Shown here one piece after another: positions 22,760-34,219 of a stretch of 64,000 bases of DNA (position 1 is the stretch's first letter; each line of letters begins with the position of its first letter). The position numbers and the translations under genes are program-made. This DNA is from Nereocystis luetkeana (lineage: Eukaryota > Sar > Phaeophyceae > Laminariales > Laminariaceae): positions 11,992,961-12,056,960 of the forward strand of contig JARUPZ010000009.1 of the NCBI GenBank assembly GCA_031213475.1, given 5' to 3'. The notes under the pieces were generated by a model. The model was not told the origin of the DNA, ran no database searches, and saw nothing but the letters and a program-made list of their open reading frames with translations.

Positions 22760-24229
22760 TCTTTCTAGGCATGCTGCTCTTCCGCGGCCGCGCGTTCTCT
22801 CTCGCACTTCCGGCTGATGGGCAAGCAAGGAGGCCCCGGGTACACTACGACGCATGTCTGAACCCCGGCCGAGCATCGTGTCGGTGGTCGGTGCACTGAA
22901 CGTGGTTCAATTGGCTCGGAAATCAAGGGATTGCTTTCCGCCTCGCCGAGCCGAGTAGTTAACATGGAAAACCGCACTTTTTCTCTCCCGTAAATAGCCT
23001 GCCACCAGTGGGATAAGTATCCCCATTGCTCGCAACCCTCTGCTTTACGCGTATGTTTTCAACCAGAGCAGAAGAAGCAGTAGCTGCAGCACAGCAGCAG
23101 CAACAACATAGAAAAGCATCCGTACACATTTTTCGGGCGTTGCATCTGCTGCACCAAGCCCTCTCACGGGTGGTCTACACGTAACACCTGGCATGTTCGA
23201 CACCACAAACTGCCTCCCTTGGTCCGTCTACCTGGGATATGTTTTTGATACCAGGTGTGGCCATACCTCAGGTTACGGTAGTTGTCCAGTCGCACGATCT
23301 CGGCAGCAGCAGCAGGTAATCGCAACATGCAAGAACAATAGAGCCAGACCCATACTGCATCCTCTCTGGCTGTACTGTGTCTCGGTGTGGCGCCTAACAC
23401 GGCCCACACCGCTCGACGGTCTGGCCGATATCCCTTTTATTTTTACGACTCAAATGACAGGATACGTGTGATACGACAAGCACTTCCATTAACGAAGAGT
23501 TTTCTCTATAAACTTTCTCTGCGTTGAAAATCTCAAAAATTTGGAATCGCGCGCTTTCGCCCTTTGTTTTTATGTTTTTGATCGATCCCAGCAGCAGCAG
23601 TAAGTACACGTCTGTCGAGCGTCATATACGTTTCATCTAGCCCTTAGAGGTACACCACGAACCTGGCTCCCTCGGTCCGTCAACCTTGGGCAAATTGGTA
23701 CGAGGTGCGAGGCGCTTCGCTCCGCGGGCGGCCTACGCCGCCCGCTACGCTCGCTCAGGAAGGAAAAATATATCAAATTACTCTGCCAAGTGGACAGAGG
23801 TCCATGATTGAATCCATTTTTTTCATGATCAATCGTAGTTGCAAACTGGCAACTTGATATTGCCAAGAGCTGCACCGCCATGCTTCAGGAAAAAACAACT
23901 CGGAGGCCACATACGCTTCGCGTCGCGAGCGGTTGCCGGACGTACGTTTCCCTCTACGCTCGCAGACATGCCGTGCGTACGTACGTACCCGAGGTGGGGT
24001 AATCCTTTCCCTCTTATGACGTCGTTGGTGTATGTACTGCTGCTCGAAAAGAAACACACACCACGGCACAGCAGCACCGCAAAAACAATGAAACTGTAAC
24101 CGAAACTAATCGAAAGAAAAAAAATCCCGGTCCCCGTCATGTCGTAATTTTCTGCCTGCTTGGACCACCTACGCGTACACCGGGCAGAAACTAAATAAAA
24201 CGTACAGCAGAGTAGCTACAGCAGAGCTT
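22760..24229. other. No supported gene
   Basis: Holds a CAG/CAA tract (23069-23110) and two related tracts, 23190-23270 and 23640-23700, around TCGGTCCGTC. Nothing coding is recognised. Confidence 0.4.
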
Positions 24230-24735
24230 CCCTCTGCCTCGTACGCCGCCCTCCCCTCTCGCGAGCACCTCGCCACCGACTCGGTCCTGGTAAATCTTTC
24301 CTTACTCTACGATACTGTGAGCCCCGTCGTACGCCTCGCGTGAAGCCCCGTGCTCACCGTGGCCGTCGTTCGCCAGCTCGACAATGTTGTTGTTTAGACA
24401 GGATACTTCCCTCTGTGATTTTTAGCCCGGTCGCAAAAATAAGCAGCACTTGAATCTTATCTTGCAATCCCGAACTACCCTTAAATACGCCTACATACTC
24501 TATCAAACACCACAAATGGAGGCCAGACAGAGCCCATTCAAGCATCACTCGTGTCTTGAGGCACACGCGACACCTAGGCACTATACTGGCAACCGCGCTC
24601 CTTCCGACCCCCCCCCCTACCCGCCAGCACCCGCAGACACCCGCAACGGCGCCGGTCTCGCCCACGATGCCGTACTCGGAGTACACACATGCACACGAAA
24701 CGAAAGAAGAAACAACGAAGAAAGGACCGAGAGTG
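24230..24735 (-). repeat. Dispersed repeat Y, copy 2
   Basis: Inverted match to 11295-11820. A 183-codon minus-strand frame (24354-24905) runs through it but is not preserved in copy 1, so it is probably fortuitous. Confidence 0.65.
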
Positions 24736-25046
24736 CCAAGAGAAATACAGAAAGCAACAAAAAGCTGGAAAGGTCCGGCAAGTAATGAAGGGAGGCGGTT
24801 TTGAAGTGGGAGCTCTGAGAGGCCAGAAATGTACCAACCGAGCACGCTCAGAGAGTGAGATCTAAGGAAGTACTTCCATATACTAAAGTATCGCATACCT
24901 AGCAAGTGTCCAGTCGCACACTCTCAGCCGTAGGTCGCACCGGGCAACAGCCACAGAGCCTCATTCTCCCGCCCGTCTCTCTCCACCCCCCCTGTCTCGG
25001 TGTGCATCCTGCAGAGTCATAGTAGTGATACCAGTAATAGTATACT

Positions 25047-25250
25047 GAGGTAGGAGTAGTAGCGGGAGTAGAAGTAGTAGGAGTGGTAGTAATAGCAGTA
25101 GTAGTAGTAGGACTGTAGCAGTATTAATAGTAGCAGTAGAAGTAGTAGGGGTAAGAGTAGTAGCCTCAATAGTTGTGGCAGGAGTAGTTGTAGTAATAGT
25201 AGTACAATATGAGTAGAGCAGTCGTAGATGTTGTAGCAGTATTAGCAGTG
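25047..25250 (+). repeat. AGT/GTA triplet-rich tract
   Basis: About 200 bp of imperfect AGTAGT units (GTAGTAATAGCAGTAGTAGT and similar). Confidence 0.85.
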
Positions 25251-25354
25251 GTTTTAATAGTGTACTAGTAAGGCTGTTGCCACGAGTCTGTTGCTGTAAC
25301 CTAACCATGAGAATATTCTGCTTTTTACAGTCACTAATTTTAGGGTAGAGAGAA

Positions 25355-25720
25355 ACAATTCATGACAAGTACGGATATTGTTTTCATGATGCCCTCAAAC
25401 GTGTGTAGATGTTTACGGAATACTGATTACAGCCGAGTGGCTGCCTCTCCATATTACGAATTAATGTTCGAGTTCTTTTGCTGTTGCCACGAGCTAGCTG
25501 ATGTTGACGTGAGTTTTTGTTGCCAGATGGCAAGCACAATGCTAGTAATGTATTATTAATAGACCGTCGTTCCAAAAAAATCATGAAAAATGCAGATATC
25601 GTTTTCATCGTGCCCCAACCTTACGTATGCCTGTACATAGATGTATACAGAGTAGAAGCTGCTTCCTACAAGTTAAGTACATGCGTAGTGATGGTTTAGG
25701 TTACTTATCCTTTCTTTTCT
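25355..25720 (+). repeat. Tandem duplication, unit about 220 bp
   Basis: The tract at 25362 (ATGACAAGTACGGATATTGT) recurs at 25584 (ATGAAAAATGCAGATATCGT) with matching sequence for about 90 bp. Each copy opens a short frame (65 and 38 codons) beginning with a DIVF-type motif; coding status is doubtful. Confidence 0.6.
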
Positions 25721-25729
25721 ATTGTTGCG

Positions 25730-27100
25730 GCTGTTTACCCGCAGCTATACCAATAGGAAGTATCGTATATAATAGTTGTGGAGAAGTATTAATACTAAGA
25801 GTAGCTGCTTCTATTATTGCCTGTCCCATAGCAGTCGTAGAACCTGCACTATAAGTAGTAGTAATATTCGTAGTCGTTGTGGTGTCCGCTAATAATTTCT
25901 GCTTTAGCCGACTGCATGCTGCTTTTACCTGGCCCATACCAGTAGATGTACAACGAGAATGATAACGTGGCGTGCTAGTAACGGAAACAAACGTCAAGTA
26001 GATTGCTTATGCTTAAACATTCATGGTTCAGGGGCCAGTGTGGCACTCGGCTGTCCCCCCCTGTCGCGCTCTGTTCTTGCACCCTGTCTGAGCTCTCCAT
26101 GAGAGGAGCAACAATGAGAGCCACATCAAGAAGGAGAGTGCGTTGGCCAGCACCGACATCCCTATGTTCTTCCTCTATGAGGCACTTTTACACAGTATGT
26201 AGTCTAGTATTCCCCTCAGAAAGAGTTGTAATCAGTTCCCGCTGACTACTGCTACTCTTTCCTTCGCGCAATGCGCTAACCCATGGCTCACGTTTCCGCC
26301 AAGAACAACTACACGTGTGTTTCCTGTAACTCCCTTTTCGCTTGCCACGCCCTTTGGATTTCACAATCCCCACATCCTGAAGGGGAATCTACTACTTACG
26401 TAGGAAGGACGACAACTACCATATAATTTAGTATCCCCCTACACGTCGCAAACAATATGTATCATACCCGACCTTCTTTACCCGGAACGAATCCAAACAC
26501 AGTCGAAAATGAACATAATACCTCCGTTTGTACGATCAAAAACGTATTTCGACCGACAGATGTATCCAATCGCAAGAGAAAAATACTCCTACGAATGCCC
26601 ACCAGAAATACTAGACATAAGCTCCCGCCCGCGAAGTAGCCGCATCACTAAAACGCTCCAGCTGACGAGATACCTGTCTGCCCACTCCACGACATTCTCG
26701 CATAATAAATACCTGGTACCCTTGACTCCGACTGCCTCCTAACCGTTGGTATTAGCGATATTCATATGTTGTGTTTGTCCAGTTGCTGTTCAGAGCCTGC
26801 CTACATCGAACACTGAGCGCAACGAAGCGCAGTGGATGTCGTATTCGGCAGTAATATTTCTAACATAAGTACAAGAAAAAAATCAACTATCAGGTGGGAG
26901 CGGGGGGATTGTTCACGTATATGATCCAGACCAAAACCCAAACCAATACTTGCGTACGTGGCATCCAGTATGTACCTTATTACCGCACATTTCGTAAGTA
27001 CTCGTACGTACCTGGACTGTGAATCAATCCACGATTTTCTACCTTCGTCGTTAAACGAAACAATCCTCAAACAATTTAGGAGTGGATCAAGCACCTATCA
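25730..27100. other. No supported gene
   Basis: Intergenic-looking sequence with TACCTGGTACC near 26705 and a CTAGTAACGG tract near 25975. Open frames are short and overlap. Confidence 0.4.
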
Positions 27101-27204
27101 TCACCAGTGCAACCACTATCTCCTCGCCCCGCGTGTTGCCGGACCCGCAAAGGGATCCAGCGGACGATCCAACCACGCCCGCCCCATCCAAGACCTCTAG
27201 CTAT

Positions 27205-27290
27205 TACTGCTACTGCTGCTGCTGGCCTTCCGCGGCTGCTGCTGTTGCTGTTCCTGACCTCCCGCTGCTGCTCCTGCTGCTGCTGTCGTC
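27205..27290 (+). repeat. CTG triplet tract
   Basis: CTGCTACTGCTGCTGCTGGC and further CTGCTGCTCCTGCTGCTGCTG. It is followed by coding-like but unidentified sequence. Confidence 0.85.
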
Positions 27291-27299
27291 GTGTGCATG

Positions 27300-28000
27300 C
27301 GATTGCTGTGTCAAGCGACTTGTTGCCGACGCAGACGTGTGCCCCCTTCGTTAATAGTACTGCTCCAGCAGCACCCGAATTCTCCAACGTCCGCTCCGTC
27401 GACCACTACCACACTGTAGGCGAGTGCACGCATCTCGTACGCAGCATTCCCGACCATGCCACATGCGTGGCCGGGCGCACACGGTTCTGGCTCACCGTCG
27501 GACGTGACGCGAAAATGTGCAGGTATGACTCCCATCCCCACAGCTCCTAGCCCCACCACAATCTCCTTGAGTGGGGTGTGCACGTAAAAAATCGCAAGAC
27601 TTGCGATCCTCCGAGCAACGGTTTTGCTCCCATCGCAGGGCTTTTTCATCTCCATTTAGAACGCCGTCGTATATCCGGCATACTCCAAGAGCACCAACGC
27701 AGCTTCCGCTTCCTATTCCACCGAGGTGGCCATCTTACGTGGAAACGCGATCACCCTCCCTGCTCCCGTCGTCACCTTCGGAATGCTCTGACCGTGGCGT
27801 TGCAGCATCCCTCCCTGCTCCAACTACGGTAGATAGCTCCCTGCTCTCCACCGGACCTAATCTGTGCCGTCACCTCGAAAAGCTGGGCTTGCGCTTGATG
27901 GTCATCTCCATCCGCGGCCGTCCGCTGCAGCCCCTCGAGGGCGAGGCCCTGCCCCAACACCTCTACTTCGTCACCATGAGCCTAGGTTGCCAACGTTGAG
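27300..28000 (+). other. Coding-like tract, unidentified
   Basis: One plus frame around 27360-27526 reads SNVRSVDHYHTVGECTHLV and meets a donor-like GTATGA. After a TTTAG at 27658, frames continue to 27999 and end with LPQHLYFVTMSLGCQR. Two frames in the second part both look protein-like, so I cannot say which, if either, was used. A minus frame (27311-27655) competes. No family is named. Confidence 0.3.
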
Positions 28001-28283
28001 AACGTCTAGGGTATCGATAAATCTCAGGCGAAGAACAAAGATGGTTCAGGTTTAAAGTATTATTCTCCCGGCTGGGTTGACACAGAATGAGTGACCACGT
28101 GGGTATCACGTGCACCCACAGAAGCAACCACCAAGGAACCCATAACAAGCCAATATCCCGAATAGTCATGAAACCGTCGAATTACTGAACTCGCACATTC
28201 GAGCACAACCTGCAACAGCTTCCGTTGCTGTCCCTCGAGGGTGTTACTTTGCCTTCCCTCGTTGGGCCTGCCGCCTTATAGGC

Positions 28284-28740
28284 GAATGGTGGAGTGCATG
28301 TTGAGGATTTTCCCTCGCCTGCAGCTACTGGTGTAGAGGCGAATGGGTTTCATGTCGACGATCTCCTCCCGCCTCCATCTAACTCTATAGAGACGAATGG
28401 AGTGACGAAGGGAGTGCATACTGACGATTTCATCTCGCCTCCCTCTACCTGCAGAAATAAATGTTGGGCATGCTGATAATTTCCTTCTCGCCCCGCCTGC
28501 TGCAAAAAAGACAATCATAGTACATGTTGATGACTACCTTCTGCCTCGGACTAATGCTGAAGAGTCCAATGGAGTGCATGCTGATCATTTTTTCCCGCTT
28601 TAGTCCACTACTTTGGAGATTAATGGAGTGCATGTTGACGATTCCTCAAGCCCCCGCCTGCAGTACCAGCTGAGCTAAATGGAGTGTGTAGTGCATGTGG
28701 AGGACGTTCTCCCGCCTTCGTCGTCAGTATGAGTAGAGAT
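28284..28740 (+). repeat. 57-bp minisatellite with a coding pattern
   Basis: About eight units of 54-65 bp. The first three translate to NG(V/F)H(V/T)(E/D)D(F/L) followed by a proline-rich stretch, that is, an 18-21 residue repeat. Later units carry stops or shifts and are decayed. It could be the remains of a repetitive protein gene or a noncoding satellite in which three units happen to be open. Confidence 0.65.
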
Positions 28741-28924
28741 CGTGAGCTGTTTGTCCCGCCTCCGCGTACAAGAAAAAAAAGTGATGATTTACGACCCCAG
28801 CACGGCGAGTTTGTCCCCAGGCCCACCGTAGAAGAGTGTGCAGAGCCTACGGTAACATTGGTTCCCGCCTCGATCACCGTACTCCCTGGTTCCGGGGCGG
28901 CCTCGGGCGTGCGTGAGGTGCTGA

Positions 28925-28980
28925 TTGCTGCTGCTGCTGCTGCTACGTACCTCCGCTGCTGTGCTGTTCTGTTGTTGCTG
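28925..28980 (+). repeat. CTG triplet tract
   Basis: GCTGCTGCTGCTGCTGCTAC followed by CTCCGCTGCTGTGCTG. It is preceded by a CCTCGGGCGTGCGTGA motif shared with 29420 and 31910. Confidence 0.85.
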
Positions 28981-29289
28981 CTCACACAGTTCCCCTCATC
29001 ATGGAGCAGGTTAGCCTGCGATACGTTTCACTGCTAAACCCCGAGGGTGTGGTTCTTTGTTCATTTGTTATTTTAATCCAATCGCATGTTTACTATTCTG
29101 CTTCTGGACGAGCCGTAATCACAAGTGCAATACCTTTCCCCCCCCGGGTAGTCCCTTCATTTTATCGCGCAGAGGGTTCACCCTTCCCAACGCTGGCCGA
29201 TTTTTCATTGACTTTTGCCAACTCATGCTCTCACACCTTCGGCTAGTTTTTTCCGCACGAAACGGTTCTGCCAGCACGATCACGCAATC

Positions 29290-29437
29290 GGTGACAACTG
29301 GACGTTAGTAGGGACGAGATTCACCCACTACAAAGTAACGCCCTTGCGGAAACCATTTTTCCTTCTCTCGTCGTGTCTCACCGTGCTTCCCTCCCTCGAT
29401 TCCTGTGCCGAGAGCGGCTTCGGGCGTGCGTGATGCG

Positions 29438-29468
<31 letters not shown>

Positions 29469-30420
29469 CGCTGCTGCTGTCCCTACCCTGCTGCTGCTGT
29501 TGCTGCTACTGCGTACAGCCGTTATGTGGTTCTGCTGTTGGTGCTGCTTCTGACGCTATCCGCCTCACATACAGTAGTAAACCAGCATGACATTTAGACC
29601 TATGCCGTTTACCGCCGTGCGCCACCGGGCGCCCCTTCCTCGACTATTACGGCAGGTACTGTGCAACCTCATGCGTACATGATGTGGTACTACGACTCCT
29701 CCTGACGCTCTTACGCCGCTGCTTTGGTGCTGTTGCTATGTGCGTGTTACGACTGTGTTGGTTTGCTACTGTGCTCTTGCTATGCCCGCGGTGTTCTTCG
29801 CTGCCGACCCCCGTGAGCTTGGTTATGATGCAAGTCACCACCTGACGGTGATGCGTCTCTCCTTCTTATCGCGCAAAGACGGGGCCATCTGCGTCGAAAG
29901 TTGTACGATTATCGCCTCGTAATTGGCATTGGTTTGGCGTCTCGGCGGAGGTCTCGTGCCTGCGTAAGTCATGGTATGATTTGTATCTGTACGCTATGCT
30001 GCTGCTGCTGCTTGCCGCTGCTGAGTTTCCTGCCCCGACGTTGTCGCCGGTGTTTCGTACTGTCGGCTTGCGTGATCGGCTGCTGCCCAACTAACTGTTT
30101 TATGGCCATCTCCATACGAGGTGTACAGTACGGACACCGACCATCTCGTTCGTACTTTGTAGTGCTGCTTACTTTGTAGTGCTGCTTCCTGTTGTACCAA
30201 CGAGGTCTGTGTTGTTGTGCTTGATGGCGAATGGTAATGATCGTTTTACCCGTGTTTCCAGCCTTTTCTTTATTTGAACTCAAAATTGTTTTGAGAGTGC
30301 ACCTCTTGGCAGTACTGTCGCACTGACAGCGTCGAGTTGCATACCGGTACGCCTTCAGCCATTGCGAACGTGCTCGGAGCCGCCGGCGCGCCGCGGCGAA
30401 GCCACGTTTGCATAAATATG
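29290..30420 (+). repeat. Duplicated block Z, copy 1
   Basis: About 1.13 kb, colinear with 31790-32162 plus 33487-34215. Shared landmarks: CGGGCGTGCGTGA then CTG runs, GCGCCACCGGGC, CCCCGTGAG, TCGGCGGAGGTCTCGTGCC, TGTACGCTATGCTGC, ACGGACACCGA and GAGTTGCATACCGGTACGC. It holds a 60-codon plus frame (29740-29922). Confidence 0.8.
29740..29922 (+). CDS. Possible small secreted protein (60 aa)
   Basis: It begins with a hydrophobic leader (VLVCYCALAMPAVFFA) and continues ADPRELGYD to a short cysteine-bearing tail. Its counterpart at 33490-33729 keeps the frame over 39 codons from FAADPRE or FAANPRE to the stop, with 15 identical residues and no gap. The minus strand in the next 130 bp also has a conserved frame, so coding on the plus strand is not proved. 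Confidence 0.3.
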   Translation: MRVTTVLVCYCALAMPAVFFAADPRELGYDASHHLTVMRLSFLSRKDGAICVESCTIIAS

Positions 30421-30639
30421 TATGTAGGATATTGTTGGCCCTGTGCTCTCAGCGCTCCTCAGCGTTTCTTAGACGTCTTTTGTATTTTTTGCGTAGTTTG
30501 TGTTTGCGCTAGATGGGGTTCACATCACCGACAGAACTGCCTCATCGTGATCCCCGACCCCGACTGTGTCGGGGGCGGCCTCGGGCGGGCTTGCGCCGTG
30601 CCCTGGCTGCCGGTTGGCCGGGTGTGAACTACGGAACAC

Positions 30640-31680
30640 GTCAGCTGTGAGTTGGACCAGTTGAGTGGTCGATGCTTCATTTGTAGCAGTCTCGCGGCCG
30701 AAGCATTTAGTTGACTGCCTACCTTTGACCCGTCAGGCCTACGTTTGGCGCGTCAAACTCTCTTCTAAGATCAAGTAGTTCTGACCATTGGGGTGTTCTT
30801 GACAGCTGTGACCGGGTGTGTTTTGCTCCTTTGTTACGTACATCATCAGTTTTTCCAAAACGTCAGTTGTGAATTGGACTATTAATAGTTGAGTGGGCCA
30901 TACGTATCACAGTCTCGTGGCCAAATGTTGTGGTTAACGGCCTACCCTTGCCCCGTCATGCCTACCGTTGGCCCGTCAAGCCTTCTTCTGAAATACAATA
31001 GTTTCGAGCATTGGGATGTCCATGACGGCTGCCCGCCAAGGGGCAAATGTACCGTCAGATGACGTCTATACTCGTTCGTGACCGTAAACATATGATGTTT
31101 TCGATGGCAGCACCCAGATTGGGCCTCTTCTCCTTTGGCCGAAACGGTAGACGCTGCATCCTCCGCGACTTTTGACAGCTCATGGCGGAAAGAGCCTGGG
31201 AATACGGGCTGGGGTGGTGAGTGTCATGCTCCGCAGTTGCTTGTGCATTGAGGGTTGGGCGTTTCAGATATTCCGAATCAGGCTATATTTGCGTTTGAAA
31301 GCACGAGGTTTGTGCGCAAATGTTGAGATTCGTAGGCTATAGCCTAAGGTCGCGAAACGAGCGTCGCGAGCCCTTTCACCTGGAGTGCGCGCCGAGCGGC
31401 CAGACTCCCGAAGGCAGAGAGGACGAGGTCTTTGGGGTCGACCGAATTGAATGAGCCTGCCCCACGGCTGGAGCGATACGGTGGTGCAGGTACAAACGAT
31501 GTCTACGAAAATATTTTTTACACACAGCCGCACTGGCAGACAGTGTCAAATGCATCGTGTAGGTTTGGTTATGAAGTGAAGGCGTTTCGTATTCTTAGCG
31601 ACGAAAAGGAACAAAATAAGAAGATTATATGAAGGAGTACATGTATGCATGTATGTATGTGCGCATTACGCTCGCCCTAT
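30640..31680 (+). repeat. Dispersed repeat X, copy 2
   Basis: Same orientation as copy 1. Here the first 200 bp are doubled (TGTGAGTTGGACCAGTTGAG near 30648 and TGTGAATTGGAC near 30868). It lies between the two copies of block Z. Confidence 0.75.
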
Positions 31681-31764
31681 AACATGTTTCGTTTCTGACA
31701 CTCGAGGGTATTGTTATGATTTTCCTTGTCGTGCCAACTGCTGTAAAGACGACTGAAGTACACA

Positions 31765-31830
31765 CTCTGTGAGACTCGAACCCACAACTTGACTTTAGTA
31801 GGGAAGACATTGACCCAGTACAAAGACATC
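31765..31830 (-). mobile_element. tRNA-like SINE relic
   Basis: On the minus strand CTGGGTCAATGTC resembles a pol III A box, and GGGTTCGAGTCTC, about 40 bases on, is a B box. The bases between, CCTACTAAAGTC, recur at 49410. A weaker copy sits at the matching place in block Z copy 1 (about 29300). Confidence 0.4.
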
Positions 31831-31944
31831 CATCGGGGACGCCACGTTACCTCCCCTTGTCGTCCGCCACTGAGCTTCCTTGCCTCTACTGCTGTGCCGA
31901 CAGCGGCCTCGGGCATGCGTGAGTGCGTGATGTGCTATACTGCT

Positions 31945-32075
31945 GCTGTTTCTGGCGCTGCTGCTGCTGGCGCTGCTGCTGCTGCTGCTGCTGATTTTGC
32001 TGCTGCTGCTGCTCTTCTGCTGCTGCTTCGTGCAGCTGTGTTAAGTTGCTCTGTTGTTACTGCTGCTGCTCACGC
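31945..32075 (+). repeat. CTG triplet tract
   Basis: Long CTGCTGCTG runs interrupted by GGCGCTG and TTTTGCTG. In block Z copy 2. Confidence 0.9.
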
Positions 32076-32162
32076 AGTCGGCCTAACGGAGTAGGTCGGC
32101 CTGGGATATAGTGTTATGCTTTTCCTCCTGGTGCGCCACCGGGCTCCCCTTCCTCGACTGAT

Positions 32163-33486
32163 TGTTGTTGTTGTTGTTCTCACATTAACTCACAATTCAA
32201 TGCAGTCCGTGGTCGCAGGACAGGCTCCAATAACTCTGGAGTGGAAGAAATACCTCAAGTAAAAACAGAGGCAAAAAACAAAAAACAAGCATACGCACTC
32301 CACCACTGCGGACACCAGGGAAGCAAAAAGGAGACTATTAATAGCAGACAAAAACCTAAAAAAAGAAGATGAAGCTAAGCAAAAGAAAAACAAAAACAAA
32401 ACTAAAACAGACGCAGATAGCAAAACGCAAAAAAGGCAAAACGGACCATACTAACAAAGACACAAAGAGGTACAAACGGGAATGAAAGAAAAATGAAAGG
32501 GACAAAAAAGCGATAATCACGGGCGGGGGGGAAAGAAAATACCAAAGGCAGGCACTGGAGCATACAGACACGCAAAGTTGCCCAGATGGCACCATGCTAG
32601 TTACTTTACTTGGGTCCCAAAGAAAGGAGTGCATCATGACGATGATGGCCATAACCAGGCTTCAGTCTGTTGGGCAGACCGCCTCTCCTCCCCCCCCTCG
32701 CCATTCCCCCTCGTCCCCCTTTCGCCCCCCCCCTCTTCCCTGCCATTCTGCACACTCGCGTTGGCGTCAACGGCTGTGGTTGTGGTTGCAGCTATTCTAT
32801 GCCGTTCTGCCGATGCCTCCTTCTCATCTGTATGCCATTTCCGCATGAAGGCCTCCGCCCCTTCCTCGACCCGTCGGAACCATCTGCCGGCTTTCTGTGC
32901 TGCCTCGCGCCACCCTTCGAGCTTGATGCCGAACTCCTTGATGTCCTCCTCAAGGTACCTCATCCAGTCCCACTCCTATCCTCCGGAGTAACCCTTACCC
33001 CCAACCATCTCCCCAAACATCACCCTCTTCGGCAAACGCTCCTCTCCCATTCGTGTCCCAAAGCCCGCAAACAAGAGCCTACGTCTGCGTACCGTCGTCT
33101 CAACGCTTTCAGATGTTGTCCTGAGAAGCGCGCTAGCATAGGATAGAATGTGGTCTTCGCGCTTTCGTTTTCGCCACCCGATGCATCGGAGGAGCATCTT
33201 GTGGTGGACCTCCCGTAGCCTACCGTAATCAGTCTTGCTCGGGCTCCAAGTAACGCAACCGTAGAGCAACGTTTCGATCACCTCGGCTCTCAGCATTCGC
33301 ACCTTCAGGCGTAGGCGCACACCCGGGCGGTCATAAATTTCCATCTTATACCGTCCGAAGCATGCCTATGCCCTCTGGAGTCGACGCGTTACCTCGACAC
33401 TTCTGCCCGTCCAATCTGCGCTGATAGCCCCGCCCAGATACACAAACTCGGTCGTTTGTTTGTACACTTGGCCGGCGGCGGTGACG
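32163..33486 (-). mobile_element. 5'-truncated LINE (non-LTR retrotransposon)
   Basis: The minus strand encodes the end of a LINE reverse transcriptase: VYKQTTEFVYLGGAIS, then LRAEVIETLLYGCVTW, then the distal block KMLLRCIGWRKRKREDHILS and WMRYLEEDIKEFGI. This order is standard for LINE ORF2 C-termini. One frame carries all of it, broken by two TAG stops (near 33385 and 32974), so the copy is dead. The catalytic domain is absent because of 5' truncation at about 33486. The 3' end on the minus strand closes with an AAC repeat (TTG run at 32162-32180), a known kind of LINE tail. Confidence 0.85.
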
Positions 33487-33489
33487 GTG

Positions 33490-33729
33490 ATGTGCTACTA
33501 TGGCTGCGCCTGCCGCTGCTCTGCGGATGATCTGGTGCTGCTGCTAAAACGGTGCTACTACTGTGTTGTTCTGCTGCTGCTCTTGCTATGTCTGCGATAT
33601 GTTTTTGCAGCTAACCCCCGTGAGAATGATTACTATGGAAGACTCACCCTCTCGGGGATGTGTCTCCGCATCTTGAAGTTGAAAGACGGATCCATCTGCT
33701 TCGGAGCCTGTGCGAGTACCGTCTTGTAA
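33490..33729 (+). CDS. Possible small protein, paralogue of 29740-29922
   Basis: A leucine-rich leader from CTG repeats (VVLLLLLLCLRYVFAANPRE) is followed by 39 codons alignable without gaps to 29740-29922. In this copy TTTTTGCAG precedes the homologous part, so it could also be a spliced exon. Expression is unknown. Confidence 0.28.
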   Translation: MCYYGCACRCSADDLVLLLKRCYYCVVLLLLLLCLRYVFAANPRENDYYGRLTLSGMCLRILKLKDGSICFGACASTVL

Positions 33730-34219
33730 TTAATATTTGTTGACTTCTCGGCGGAGGTCTCGTGCCAGCTTTGTTTTCGTATGATACGTACCTGTACGCT
33801 ATGCTGCCGGTGTTGCTTGCTGCTGCTGAATTTGGTGCGCCAACGTAATCTCCGGCGCTTCGCACTGTCGATAAGGTCGATCGACTGCTGCTCAACAAAC
33901 TGTTTTGTGGTTATCTGCAGATACAGTATTCAGTACGGACACCGAGCGTCTCGTACGAGCCGCTTATTTTAGAAGGTCCTGCAAGCTGCTGTACGAACGA
34001 GTTTTGTGTTGTCGTGCCGGATGGCAAATGACAATGGTCGTTTTTCCCGTGTTCCAGCGTTTTCATTCATTTCACTCAACGTTGGTTTATGTATAATGCA
34101 TCCCTTGGCAGTACTTTCGCACTAACAGCCTCGAGTTGCATACCGGTACGCGTTCAGCCGTTACGGGTATGCGCGGCGCTGCGGCGAAGCCCCTCTTGTA
34201 TGCACATAAACATTTGCGA

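Larger units (their letters stand above)
31790..34215 (+). repeat. Duplicated block Z, copy 2 (split by a LINE)
   Basis: 31790-32162 and 33487-34215 match the left and right parts of copy 1. About 30 bp of the original are missing at the junction, where 1.3 kb of LINE sequence sits. Confidence 0.8.

Noticed and set aside
24354-24905. 183-codon minus-strand frame with hydrophobic stretches as a membrane protein
   Set aside because: It overlaps repeat Y and the frame is not kept in the other copy at 11.3 kb.
32594-33146. Plus-strand frames over the LINE (up to 158 codons)
   Set aside because: Shadows of the minus-strand reverse transcriptase remnant, which explains the open frames.
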